Below, piece after piece: positions 33,427 through 42,612 of a stretch of DNA of 57,492 nt (its first letter is position 1; every line of letters starts with the position of its first letter). The notes under the pieces were generated by a model. The model saw only the letters and a program-made list of their open reading frames with translations, did not search any database and was not told the origin of the DNA. The stretch comes from Gloeocapsa sp. UFS-A4-WI-NPMV-4B04 (lineage in GTDB: Bacteria > Cyanobacteriota > Cyanobacteriia > Cyanobacteriales > Chroococcidiopsidaceae). The translations under genes and the position numbers were made by a program. The DNA lies in NCBI GenBank assembly GCA_019359535.1, contig JAHHHE010000007.1:1-57492 (forward strand), in the 5' to 3' direction.

Positions 33427-34140
33427 CTATGTTGCCGAGTTTTCAACTGCTGCTTTGGACACACTGTAGCTGCCTACTTCACCTCGATACCATTTTTCCT
33501 TCTTGACACCAACTGAGAGAATATTTGAAACCAGCTCACGAGCCTTACTTAGCACTTTGTGTGGTATTTCATTCACAAATATGGCATCTACTATCGCCGC
33601 AGCGTTTAGTACCTGCTCTGGCTGCCGTTGCATAACTTCAGATACAGCAGTAGCTAGGGTAGCGTTGCTGAACTCCTCTCGTAGATACTGCTGCCAAGTC
33701 TCTTGTTCCTTGTTTGGATTCTGGGATTTAGATTTAGCACTCTGCTTTTTGCTAGCAGAGGCTGAATTCTTCTTCGCTTGCCGCTTTTGAGTAGCTGGCA
33801 GTGCTTGTGCCTCGACATTATCAGTAGTATCTGTCTTTGAAGTGTCTAGCTCTGGAGTTACCACATCTTGGGCAGGAAGTTCAGCCTGTTCGTCGCTAAC
33901 TTCAGCCTCGGCTTCAGCAACTGGTGTTTCAGGTGGTGTTGCTATCGGTGTAGCAGTGGCGGTATCTGTGAGAGTGAAAAGGTCGATAACGGTTTTCAGA
34001 CTGTGACGTTTCTCCTGGAGCGACTGAAGTTGAGCGCTCAAATGGGTTTCTTGTGTTGCTAGGAAGGCATCAGCTTCTAGGAGTTTGGTAACGGTAGTAT
34101 TGGATGTATCAGCAGGATTCTGGGAGTTTGGCACTGTCAA
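33427..34140 (-). CDS. coiled-coil protein with a HARE-like winged-helix C-domain
   Basis: 237 residues in three parts. A coiled coil (about 18-55, LLEADAFLATQETHLSAQLQ) leads, followed by a long Thr/Glu/Ala-rich and then Lys/Ser-rich linker. A compact C-terminal domain at about 147-230 contains EVMQRQPEQVLNAAAIVDAI and ARELVSNILSVGVKKEKWYR, ending in GSYSVSK. That domain looks like HARE-type winged helices (AIVDAI...GVKKxKWYRG). It is a close paralogue of the gene at 42613-43275. Likely a DNA- or chromatin-binding protein; the fold call is inferred. Confidence 0.6.
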   Translation of the reverse strand: MTVPNSQNPADTSNTTVTKLLEADAFLATQETHLSAQLQSLQEKRHSLKTVIDLFTLTDTATATPIATPPETPVAEAEAEVSDEQAELPAQDVVTPELDTSKTDTTDNVEAQALPATQKRQAKKNSASASKKQSAKSKSQNPNKEQETWQQYLREEFSNATLATAVSEVMQRQPEQVLNAAAIVDAIFVNEIPHKVLSKARELVSNILSVGVKKEKWYRGEVGSYSVSKAAVENSAT

Positions 34141-34303
34141 AAGTAACTTGAGTGGAACAATTTGCTAGACAATTGTAAGAGAAAATTCAATATTATGCAC
34201 TTACTCTACATAACCACAGAAAAAGCCCTTGTAATCTTACAGTGTTTGGACCCCAAGAGCTTTTTATATAAAGCTTTTTACACGCTCTAAAGTCTACAGC
34301 CGC

Positions 34304-34495
34304 ATGGCACGCTCGTTAAGGTGAAATCGTTGACTGATAAGGGCTGGAGAAAATGAATTGCGTAGAGAGCGGGAGAATCTGGAACTCAGGAAAACCTCCA
34401 CTTACAAGCACTGCTCTCACTACTTCATGGCGATCATTTTCTCAAAGTGCTGAAACACCTGAAAGTACGACATCTGTGCTTAACGAGCGTGCCAT
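34304..34495. repeat. 192-bp segment bounded by a 17-bp inverted repeat
   Basis: ATGGCACGCTCGTTAAG (34304-34320) is repeated inverted at 34479-34495. No clear target duplication. The right arm lies at the start of the transposase fragment next door, so this may be an inserted small element or an IS end. Confidence 0.5.
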
Positions 34496-34638
34496 TCGCT
34501 CTAGATATACCGATTGCTGGAGTCCTGAGTGATAGTCAGCAGTCGCTTCGCAAAGCCGTTGAGATGGCATTACCTCAAGTGCCTTACGCCCTGTGTCATT
34601 TTCACTATTTACGATATGTAGTTTGGCTAAACAAATAG
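34447..34638 (+). pseudogene. transposase fragment
   Basis: A short frame with GVLSDSQQSLRKAVEMALPQ and VPYALCHFHYLR, the DDE-region signature of a large cyanobacterial transposase group. Both ends are lost. It directly precedes the second AraC gene. Confidence 0.55.
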
Positions 34639-34658
34639 TGCTATGATTTTTAGATTTT

Positions 34659-35549
34659 ATGCAACAGAATCTTATTGCTATCGACCACAGCCAGAAAGCA
34701 GCTACTGCACAAGTCCTTCCTGATGCCAACTTGCTATTTAGCAGCAAGACAGCCTTGGCTGGATTGTATTTAGAAAATCACCATTCTCCGCCCCACGAAA
34801 CACCTGAACACTACCCAATTCAACACGTAGTTGCCATTCAAACTCAGGGAGTTGTGCAATCAGAACGTAAGTTAAATGGACAGTTTAAAAATGAATACAT
34901 TGTTGCTGGCGATATTTGTGTCGTACCTGCTCATACTCATCACTGGATTCATTCTCAGGGCGAACAAGAACTAATTTTACTAAGCTTCGCTCCGGCGTTT
35001 ATCAATCAAGTAGCGCAGGAAAGTGGCGCTCGTGAGCGCATTGAAATTGTGCCGCACTTTGCTAAATCCGACCCTCTAATTCATCAAATTGGGTTGGCTT
35101 TAAGAAAAGCTCTACAGGCTGATTCTATAAATAATCAAGTGTATGTGCAATCAATGGGGATTACTCTAGCTGCTCATTTGATCGAATATTACTCTGCCGA
35201 AAAGCAATCTCTGCCGATTATTAATAGTGCGTTGTGTCCCAATATTGGGCAGGCGATTGATTATATTCACAGTCACTTAACCCAAGATTTATCGTTGGAG
35301 GCGATAGCCACCACCATAGGAATGAGCCAGTATCATTTTTCGCGCGTGTTCAAACAAACAACGGGAATTACTCTATGGCAGTATGTGGTGCAACAAAGGA
35401 TTCAATTGGCAAAGCGATTGTTAAAGAAAGTCGATCTATCCATTGTTGACGTTAGCAAATACTTAGGTTTTTCTAGCCAAGGGCAATTTACAAACTTCTT
35501 TCGCAAGCATAGTGGCGTTACTCCGACTCAATATCGGCAAAAACTTTAG
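34659..35549 (+). CDS. AraC-family transcription regulator (2 of 3)
   Basis: The N-terminal cupin-like sensor has HETPEHYPIQHVVAIQTQG and GDICVVPAHTHHWIHS. The C-terminal helix-turn-helices are LSLEAIATTIGMSQYHFSRV and IVDVSKYLGFSSQGQFTNFF, ending TPTQYRQKL. More similar to the regulator at 48180 (both have ETPEY/HY...QH and the VPAxxxHxxxx pattern) than to the one at 30358. It sits about 185 bases upstream of the reductase at 35735, its likely target. Confidence 0.88.
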   Translation: MQQNLIAIDHSQKAATAQVLPDANLLFSSKTALAGLYLENHHSPPHETPEHYPIQHVVAIQTQGVVQSERKLNGQFKNEYIVAGDICVVPAHTHHWIHSQGEQELILLSFAPAFINQVAQESGARERIEIVPHFAKSDPLIHQIGLALRKALQADSINNQVYVQSMGITLAAHLIEYYSAEKQSLPIINSALCPNIGQAIDYIHSHLTQDLSLEAIATTIGMSQYHFSRVFKQTTGITLWQYVVQQRIQLAKRLLKKVDLSIVDVSKYLGFSSQGQFTNFFRKHSGVTPTQYRQKL

Positions 35550-35734
35550 CTCTATCGGAAGTTAGAGATAACTGCAAACCGCAAGATTTAGAAAGATATT
35601 CGCCAGATTTGTTAAAGACACAATCAGGCAATCTCAATATGCTTAATAACAGCTTGGCTACCTCACAAGAGCAATCACTGGCATTGTTTTGTGAAGTCTA
35701 GTAAGGTAATCGCATTCAAAAGGAAGATGAAAAA

Positions 35735-36652
35735 ATGAAAATACTTATTACAGGTGCAACCGGATATGCCGGATTCTATGCGGCGCTTGCTCTGCGGCAA
35801 GCAGGGCATCACGTATATGCTTTAGTACGCGATGCTACCAAATCCTGTGCAAAAGATTTGCAACGCAGTGAGATTGAGTTGGCTTTAGGCGATATTAAAC
35901 AGCCCGAAACCTATCGCAAGTACCTTGAAGATAGCGATGTTCTCATCCATGCAATGATGGACTTTCAAGACCCTCAAGAAGCCGATTTAAAGCTGTTTGA
36001 AACGCTTAGGCAAGTCGCAGTGACAGAAGCAACGCCGAGAAAGCGACTATTCATCTACACCACAGGCTGCTCGATCTACGGCAAACGCCCGGAGCGAGTA
36101 ATGGATGAAACCACGCCTGCTAATCCAGACCATAAACTCGCCTTTCGCATGGATATGGAGCAAGAATTGTTTGCCATACCGATCCCAGATTGTCGCAAAG
36201 TTATTTTACGTCCTGGCTTTATGTATGGACTAGATGGACATTCTAGCCTTAGTGGCACTTGGTTTGAGATGGGCGAACAGAAGAAACCAATCTACCGAGG
36301 CGATCGCGATAAAGGCTGGAGTTGGGTACATATTAGTGATTTAGCAGAGGCTTACGTGCGCGTAGCAGAAAGTGGCGCGGCGATTGACGGGGAAATTTTT
36401 TGCATTGCCGACGAGCAGCGTCCTAAGTGCGTTGAGGTAATGCAAGCTTGTCTGGAAGCCACAGGCTACGAAGGTGAAATTGAGTTTGCACCGTCGCAAA
36501 AAGACGATATAACCAGCGTTTGGTTTAACCAGAACGAATTTATCACATCACGCAAAGCCTATCGCATTTTGGGCTGGAGTCCTCGTCATACAGGGATTAT
36601 TGATGAAATTGAAACCTACTATGCTTCCTGGAAAGCGTGTCAATCTAATTAA
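35735..36652 (+). CDS. NAD(P)-dependent epimerase/reductase, extended SDR
   Basis: A Rossmann start (MKILITGATGYAGFYAALAL), a sugar-epimerase-like IYTTGCSIYG and the LRPGFMYG segment. The Tyr of the usual YxxxK appears replaced (FRMDMEQEL), so catalysis may differ from classical epimerases. A SAM-free single-domain enzyme of about 305 residues. Likely controlled by the AraC gene just upstream. Confidence 0.75.
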   Translation: MKILITGATGYAGFYAALALRQAGHHVYALVRDATKSCAKDLQRSEIELALGDIKQPETYRKYLEDSDVLIHAMMDFQDPQEADLKLFETLRQVAVTEATPRKRLFIYTTGCSIYGKRPERVMDETTPANPDHKLAFRMDMEQELFAIPIPDCRKVILRPGFMYGLDGHSSLSGTWFEMGEQKKPIYRGDRDKGWSWVHISDLAEAYVRVAESGAAIDGEIFCIADEQRPKCVEVMQACLEATGYEGEIEFAPSQKDDITSVWFNQNEFITSRKAYRILGWSPRHTGIIDEIETYYASWKACQSN

Positions 36653-36743
36653 AGTAATGTACAAGTAACGCGATGCACATCTTGGAGGGGATCAAAACCT
36701 CGAAACCAGAAAAAACAATTACTTACTTCAAGGAAGGATTAAT

Positions 36744-36916
36744 ATGTCATTGAAAGTGCTTGTGACAGGTGCGACGGGTAAACAAGGGGCAATGTCGCTC
36801 GTCAGTTGCTAGAAAAGGGTTCTATGGTAAAAGCATTAACGCGCAGGGTTGATTTACGTGCGGCGTTATTATCTCATAAAAGTGATGGAAGAGCGATAAA
36901 GTCAGATACTCATTAA
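36744..36916 (+). pseudogene. NmrA-like reductase, frameshifted stub
   Basis: MSLKVLVTGATGKQGAMSLV is the N-terminal Rossmann motif of NmrA-type reductases. A frameshift follows within GKQG; the other frame continues RQLLEKGSMVKALTRRVDLR and ends at 36914-36916. The remaining 200 or more codons are gone. Ribosome-binding site AAGGAAGG is intact. Confidence 0.65.
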
Positions 36917-36960
36917 TAAGCGACTATTCTAGCTCAAACTTGCAATATGGAAAGATAGGC

Positions 36961-37332
36961 ATGAGTAATCCTAAAGAAGCATTAGAGCGCGAATTGTTGG
37001 AGATGGATGCAGCATTTCTCAATGCAGTTTTCAATCGCGACGTTTTATTTGTTGACCGCATTTTACCTAATGATTTTTTGTCTGTGTTTCCAGACGGTCG
37101 AGTTATGGACAAAGCCGCAGAACTGGAAAACGTCAGAACTGTACAGCTTGAATTTTTTTCCACTGATGATATACAAGTACATTGCTATGGAGATGCGATC
37201 GCTATCCTCAATTTTCGTCTCACCTTGAAAATGCTAGATCGCGATCCAGAGCAAGTACGTGACTCTCATGTTTACGTGCAACGAGATGGGTGCTGGCAAA
37301 TGGTAATGGGGCAAACAACTCCAATTTTGTAA
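36961..37332 (+). CDS. NTF2-like (DUF4440) small protein
   Basis: From the ATG at 36961 behind GGAAAG. The alpha+beta barrel pattern is visible: LLEMDAAFLNAVFNRDVLFV, the floor helix, then NDFLSVFPDGRVMDK and the beta strands YGDAIAILNFRLTLK and RDSHVYVQRDGCWQMVMGQT. Such folds act as small-molecule binding or isomerase-like proteins; substrate unknown. Confidence 0.75.
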   Translation: MSNPKEALERELLEMDAAFLNAVFNRDVLFVDRILPNDFLSVFPDGRVMDKAAELENVRTVQLEFFSTDDIQVHCYGDAIAILNFRLTLKMLDRDPEQVRDSHVYVQRDGCWQMVMGQTTPIL

Positions 37333-37400
37333 TTATTCGATTGTTCTGAAACTGACTAATACTTGAAATTAAACCTTAGTATTCGTTTAAAGGTAAATCT

Positions 37401-38003
37401 ATGAAAAAGATCATCGCCGCATTTGCTATCGTAATTTCTCTAATTGCAGCCCCCTTAAATGCAATGGCTATACCAGCATCTAATGACTCAAATCAAGCTA
37501 TCCAACTCATTCAACCAGGTGAAGGCGAAACTTTTCGAGTTGGCGGCGACTCGATTGCCTTCAAAACTCTTAGCGAAGATATTTCTGGTGAACTTTCAGT
37601 AATAGAAATTACTGCTGCACCACAATCTGGACCTGCGCTACACAAACATCCACCTGAAATCTTCTATATCGTTAATGGAGAGTTTGAGTTTTATGGTGAT
37701 GGGGCGGAAGACACGATTCGAGCCACAGCAGGTGACTTTGTTCATATTCCTTCTGGTGCGCCTCATGCTTATAAAAATATTGGTACAACTCCAGGAAAGT
37801 ATTTCCTAATTACTGCAATGGCGGGTAATCCAGAACAATTATGGTTTCAAAAGTTTGAGTACGAAATGAGCAAAAAGCTAGGAACTCCAGTCAATGATGG
37901 CAAGACAGTCCAGGCAGCTTCTCAAGCTAATAGTTCTAAATCGTTGAATAATAAAGACATGGTTGACATTGCCCGGAAATACAGCATTGAATTTCTGCAG
38001 TAA
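37401..38003 (+). CDS. secreted cupin-domain protein
   Basis: Signal peptide 1-24 (MKKIIAAFAIVISLIAAPLN). A single cupin fold has metal ligands HKHPPEIFYIVNGEFEF and GDFVHIPSGAPHAYKN. The C-terminal extension is helical. Likely a periplasmic dioxygenase-like or binding protein; substrate unknown. Confidence 0.8.
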   Translation: MKKIIAAFAIVISLIAAPLNAMAIPASNDSNQAIQLIQPGEGETFRVGGDSIAFKTLSEDISGELSVIEITAAPQSGPALHKHPPEIFYIVNGEFEFYGDGAEDTIRATAGDFVHIPSGAPHAYKNIGTTPGKYFLITAMAGNPEQLWFQKFEYEMSKKLGTPVNDGKTVQAASQANSSKSLNNKDMVDIARKYSIEFLQ

Positions 38004-38491
38004 CGAAGTAACGATCTTGCTCTCCACAATTTACAAGGGGAGTATGTCACTTTTTTATAAGCAATTATACTTAGATGACAGGTAGTGGTGAACCAATTAA
38101 GCCATTGAGATAAGCACAGCGATGAGCTAACACTTGAGGGACGTTTTTGCGATGCCACTGTGCGCCTGAAAGCTGCACTCGACGACCAATCTGTTTGATA
38201 GTTGATTCAACTGCACCTGAACCAATCGAGTACAACCCTTCAGCTTGAAAATACTCGTAATTAACGATGCGATGTTGATGTTTACGTAAATACTCACAAA
38301 AGTTCTTCGCCTGTTTTGTTTGACTGTTGTTAAACAAGGCCATTGCTGCCTCCATTTGACCTTGCCAGAGCAACACCTCTGCTTGATTGAGTCGTTTTAT
38401 TGACCCACCAACCTTGTGAAGATTTTCTACCAGATGATACCAGTCTAAAATCTCTAGCCTTTGCCTAGCAGTGGCAATTTGGCTGATGATA

Positions 38492-39506
38492 CAGCGGTTT
38501 GCAGTCAAATAGAGGACAATAAAGGGTTAGCAAAAGTAGGTCAGCAATGAAGCCGTATTCCATCGACTTGCGAGAGAAGATTGTGAGTGCAATGGAGAAA
38601 GGTGATAGCTCTGTCAGAAAAGTCGCGGCACGCTTTGCAGTCAGCAAAAACTGCGTCGAGCGCTGGATGCTTCAGAAGCGTACAGAAGGTCATGTCGTTC
38701 CCCGCAAGCAGGGTGGTTCGGTGAGTCCTGTGCTGGCACATCAAGACCAGTTAAGGGCAATTTTCGAGCAACAGCCTGACGCGACCTTAGCGGAATATTG
38801 TGAGCTTCTCTTTGATCAAACTGGGCTATGGGTGAGCCAAAGCACTATGTGTCGTACCTTCCAGAGGCTGCATTTACCGCGCAAAAAAAAACGCTGCGCC
38901 CAAGTCTTGCTAGAAGCGAACGTGTCCAACTCCTGAGACAAGCGTACTGGGCACAGGTGACAGGCATCGCACTCCAAAATTTAGTGTTTCTGGATGAAAT
39001 GGGTGTGCTATTGGGACTCATGCGAACGCATGCCCGTGCGCTCCCTGGGGCACGAGCCTATGACTTCAAGCCCTTTTATCGGGGTAGCAAGGTGAGCGTC
39101 ATTGGCGCGATTACCGTCTCTAAGGTGCTGGCTGTGATGACGATGGATACTTCGATGGACGCGGCTGCCTTTAAGGTTTATGTCGCCCAGTGTCTTGTGC
39201 CGCAACTCTGGCAAGGGGCGGTCGTGGTCATGGATAATCTGCCTGCCCACAAGGTAGAAGCCATTGCACCGGGGAATTGAGGCGGTGGGGGCAAAGGTGC
39301 TCTACTTGTCTCCTTACTCACCAGAATTTAATCCCATTGAGCATTGGTGGTCACAGTTAAAAGCGTTCCTCAGACAGTTCTCGCCAACCACCGCAAAAAT
39401 GGTCGATACGCTCATCGCGGCAGCGATAGCTCTAGCCGATCCTAAGCATTTCCGCAACTGGTTTGCACACTGCTGTTACTGTCCCTCGTGAAACTGCAAT
39501 CCGCTG
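38492..39506 (+). mobile_element. IS630-family element inserted in an ISKra4 gene
   Basis: A 1015-bp element with inverted ends CAGCGGTTTGCAGT (38492) and, inverted, CAGCGGATTGCAGT (ending 39506), flanked by the TA duplication at 38490-38491 and 39507-39508 as expected for IS630/Tc1. Confidence 0.9.
38547..39491 (+). pseudogene. IS630 transposase with two frame changes
   Basis: Frame one (38547-38936) has the helix-turn-helix MKPYSIDLREKIVSAMEKGD. Frame two follows a run of nine A at about 38883-38891 and holds the first two catalytic Asp (FLDEMG and VVMDNLPAHK). Frame three after a G-run at about 39271 has YSPEFNPIEHWW with the catalytic Glu. The A-run shift may be programmed slippage as in other IS630 elements. 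The G-run shift looks like damage. Confidence 0.8.
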
Positions 39507-39806
39507 TATTCCAGATGCCATCATGACCATCTCCTAAACAAACAACAGGTTGAGCCAAGGGTTGCTCATTCACCCAATCAATCAACTGAGCATTGTTGTG
39601 AAAGTTGGCAAGCATTCCTTGGTCTGTGGCAATTGCTTTGTAATCTTTCTATTCACATTCCTCACCTAGAGGTTTTCTCAATCTCACTTTTCCACCGTCA
39701 ATACTCAACTCTTCCATCGGTTGCTCAATATTGGGCAAATCAAAGGTCTGGAGATGCACCAAGCGCTGCCATCGTTTTAGCTGCAACTCGGATTCCAGTC
39801 AGATAA

Positions 39807-39901
39807 CCCTCTTCCGTCAAACTGGGTTGAAACCTTGATTTTTCGTGGGCTGAAAAGACGCAAATCCGTCAAATTCTCCCAGAGTGACAGAAGAAAGTTA
39901 T
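39807..39901. repeat. 95-bp direct repeat, left copy
   Basis: Nearly identical to 41285-41378 in the same orientation. It begins CCCTCTTCCGTCAAACTGGG and ends AAAGTTAT. The two copies bracket an IS5 remnant and the hydrolase gene. Probably an IS end or a duplicated flank. Confidence 0.8.
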
Positions 39902-39902
39902 T

Positions 39903-40226
39903 GTAGAGCGTCCAAATCCAAGCGAAGTTGAACAACATCTTTGCTTAAACAAGGGCTATGATAATCCTACAGGTCGAAATGCAGTTGACAAGCACCAGTA
40001 CATACCGCACATTCGTCGTATTGGTGAAGAGAAGTTAGATGAACAGCAGCACAAATGCTATCCTGCAAGGCGTTGGGTTGTAGAGCGAACGCTTGGATGG
40101 CTTTCAAAGTGTAGGGTAATTCTAGTACGCTATGACAAGAAAGCCTGTAACTATCTGGGCATGATCAAAGTAGCTTGTGCATTGCTCTGGTATCGTCGTT
40201 GCTGGCGCTTATTGAATGCAATTTAA
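39903..40226 (+). pseudogene. IS5-family transposase, C-terminal fragment
   Basis: One open frame: CLNKGYDNPTGRNAVDKHQY, then RRIGEEKLDEQQHKCYPARR, WVVERTLGWLSKCRVILVRY and a W/R-rich end. This is the C-terminal third of an IS5 transposase with the catalytic Glu in WVVERT. No start is present. Confidence 0.75.
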
Positions 40227-40298
40227 TTTGCTCATTCAACTTCTCTCATATTCTAAGTTGTTCGTTTTGAGATAGTTTCTAAGTGAAATGAAATGAGG

Positions 40299-41225
40299 TC
40301 ACGGAGCGAAAAAGGTGATTAACTTCTGAGCGAGCACATCGGGTTGTTCTTCTGCCAGCCAATGCCCACTGCTTTGAATTACATCGCTTTGCACGTTTTC
40401 TGCCACAGCATCAATTCCTTGTCGTAAACGATCACCCACCACTCCTTCACTACCGACCAGCGTTAAAACAGGCATCGTCAGCTTCGTTTGAGCAAGTTCT
40501 CGATTTTGCCTGCCATCTTCAAGCAGCGGACGATAGTATTCAAAACCTGCACGCATTTTGTCAGGCAGTGTATAGGTGCGAAGATACTCAAGAATGTCAG
40601 CTTCGCTAAACGCATTTAGATTTGACTCAGGCTTGAAGGCTCCCATTGCTGTCAAATACTCGCGCTCTTTGCCGGCGGTGAGTATCTCTGGAATATTAGG
40701 AGCCATGTGAAATCCAAAGTGCCAAGAGCCGCCCCTGGCGACATCCATGCCGTCTTCTAGTCCAAATCCAGGTAGCCAAAACTCTGTGAGAACCAGTTTT
40801 CGGACATTTTTCGGATGGGTCGCAGCATAGGCATAAGCAATCATGCCGCCGATGTCATGTCCAACGAGGTCAATCTGGGGAAAGCCTAACTGGTTGACCA
40901 ACTGGTAGATGGTTTGAGCGATCGCCTGTTTCTCATAGCTGGTCGCTGAAGGCGAGGAATCACCCAACCCTGGTAGATCGGGAACAATCACGGTATGACG
41001 CTCCGCTAAAGTAGGCATAACTTTGCGCCACTTATACCAGGTTTTCGGCCAACCGTGTAGCAGAACGACTGGAGCGCCGCTTCCACCCATGACATAGTGA
41101 AGACGTACTCCATTTATATCAGCCGTATGATGGGTAAAGGTTTGAGTTACCCCATCTGTACCATTCAGTTCTTTGAGAGTACGATCTTCTTCCTCATTCA
41201 ACCTCACTCGTATCGGCGCAGGCAT
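40299..41225 (-). CDS. epoxide hydrolase-like alpha/beta hydrolase with a transposase-derived start
   Basis: The core is an epoxide hydrolase/haloalkane dehalogenase-type hydrolase: oxyanion HGWPKTW, nucleophile Asp in VGHDIGGMIAYAYA, and the C-terminal His in SSGHWLAEEQP. The normal N terminus (TQTFTHHTADINGVRLHYVM) starts at about residue 27. The 25 residues before it, MPAPIRVRLNEEEDRTLKEL plus NGTDG, match the opening of a cyanobacterial IS630-type transposase. The gene therefore seems to use a captured start codon. The fusion is in frame and the protein should still fold. Confidence 0.8.
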   Translation of the reverse strand: MPAPIRVRLNEEEDRTLKELNGTDGVTQTFTHHTADINGVRLHYVMGGSGAPVVLLHGWPKTWYKWRKVMPTLAERHTVIVPDLPGLGDSSPSATSYEKQAIAQTIYQLVNQLGFPQIDLVGHDIGGMIAYAYAATHPKNVRKLVLTEFWLPGFGLEDGMDVARGGSWHFGFHMAPNIPEILTAGKEREYLTAMGAFKPESNLNAFSEADILEYLRTYTLPDKMRAGFEYYRPLLEDGRQNRELAQTKLTMPVLTLVGSEGVVGDRLRQGIDAVAENVQSDVIQSSGHWLAEEQPDVLAQKLITFFAP

Positions 41226-41284
41226 GGCAGCATTGTTTAACTCTTCTCATTTCATCTTATATATAATTTGGTTGCTCTACTTAT

Positions 41285-41378
41285 CCCTCTTCCGTCAAAC
41301 TGGGTTGAAAACTTGATTTTTCGTGGGCTGAAACGACGCAAATTGTCAAATTCTCCCAGAGTGACAGAAAAAAGTTAT
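41285..41378. repeat. 95-bp direct repeat, right copy
   Basis: Same sequence as 39807-39901 with a few changes and a short deletion. It lies between the hydrolase gene start region and the interrupted winged-helix gene. Confidence 0.8.
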
Positions 41379-41446
41379 GATGCCCAACATCTATTCTGCC
41401 GAGTCCCCAACTGCTGCTTTTGACATACTGTAGCTACCTGCTCCAC

Positions 41447-42612
41447 CAGGGAGAATTCGTTCCTCAAAGAAAAACCTTATAATAATTTAGACGAACGAAT
41501 TTGGCATTAGTGATGGCGGCAAACTTAATTCAATCATTGCAGGAGATTAGAGATTTCCGAGCATCTCAAGGTAAGCGTTATCCACTTTGGTTAATTTTGC
41601 TATTAGTCGTCATGGGAACAATAAGTGGATGTAAAGGATATCAAGCATTGGAAGACTTTGGGGTGCGACACTATCAAGCAGTGAGCGAAAAACTAGGATT
41701 AACGGTAACTCGCCTGCCATCAGATACTACCTTCCGCCGCATCTTACAGAAGCTCGATTTTCAAGCACTTGCACAGCAGTTCGAGCAATGGGCTAACAGC
41801 ACTTTCGATACCGAACCAGGTGAGTGGATAGCGATTGACGGCAAGAGCATTAAAGGAACAGTCACCGAACCAGGGACGGCTTATCAGAACTTCATCGGCT
41901 TGGTTTCGGTCTATAGCAGTCGCCAAGGAGTAGTGCTTGCCAGCCAACAGTTTGAATCGAAAAAGAGCGGGGAATTGAAAGTGGTGCAAACAATGCTTGA
42001 GGCATTGCATTTAAAAGAAGTGGTGTTCACAATGGATACCCTGCACTGCCAAAAAAACTACTAAGCTAATCATAGAGAGCGGCAACAATTACGTTATCAC
42101 AGTCAAAGCTAATCAACCCCGACTATTGGCGCAACTTAAAACTAAAACCGAGCACCAAAAGCCATGTCATCGGTTTGTTGATGTAGAGAAGATTCGTGGG
42201 CGAACTACCTGCCGAATTGTACAGGTCTTTACTGAACTTAAGAGCATTGCCCTCGATTGGGTAGGGGTACAAAGCCTTGTTCAAGTCGAACGCATCGGCA
42301 TCCGCTCAGGTAAACAATATTTACAGACTAACTATTACATTAGCTCAGTTGTCTCAAAGGCTACTACATTTGCTGATGGGATTCGACAGCATTGGAGAAT
42401 TGAAAATCGTTTGCACTGGGTCAAAGATGTAATTTTCGGGGAAGATGCGGCTCCCTTCCATAACTACAATGCTGCTACCAATTGGTCTATTATTCGCAAT
42501 ATTGCCATCAATCTTGCTCGCAAGGGTGGTTATAGTTCTCTGACCAAGGCGGAACGCTTTCTTGCCCATGACATCGACAAGCTTTTTTTACTTCTAGAAT
42601 GAATTATCCCTG
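41447..42612 (+). mobile_element. ISAs1-type insertion sequence
   Basis: 1166 bp with inverted ends CAGGGAGAATTCGTTC (41447) and, inverted, CAGGGATAATTCATTC (ending 42612). ACCTGCTCCAC is duplicated at 41436-41446 and 42613-42623. Confidence 0.92.
41501..42602 (+). pseudogene. ISAs1 transposase with one frame change at an A7 run
   Basis: The first frame runs to 42064: LIQSLQEIRDFRASQGKRYP, WIAIDGKSIKGT with the first Asp, and VVFTMDTLHCQK with the second. The second frame then continues TTKLIIESGNNYVITVKANQ to HWRIENRLHWVKDVIFGEDA. The break is at CCAAAAAAAC (seven A, 42050-42056); six A would restore a single frame. Transcriptional slippage on the run could also restore it, so it may still be active. 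Confidence 0.8.

Larger units (their letters stand above)
38071..39800 (-). pseudogene. ISKra4-type transposase, split by an IS630 element
   Basis: Minus-strand halves flank the nested IS630. Upstream (39509-39800): ELQLKRWQRLVHLQTFDLPN, ELSIDGGKVRLRKPLGEECE, then an in-frame TAG, and CLGDGHDGIWN. Downstream (38071-38491): IISQIATARQRLEILDWYHL and IGSGAVESTIKQIGRRVQLS. Removing the IS630 and one TA joins GHDGIWN to IISQI without a frame change. The N-terminal region is missing and the stop codon shows it was dead or dying. Confidence 0.8.

Noticed and set aside
35735..36652. Functional sugar epimerase call
   Set aside because: The YxxxK catalytic pair is not visible, so only a general reductase/epimerase call is justified.
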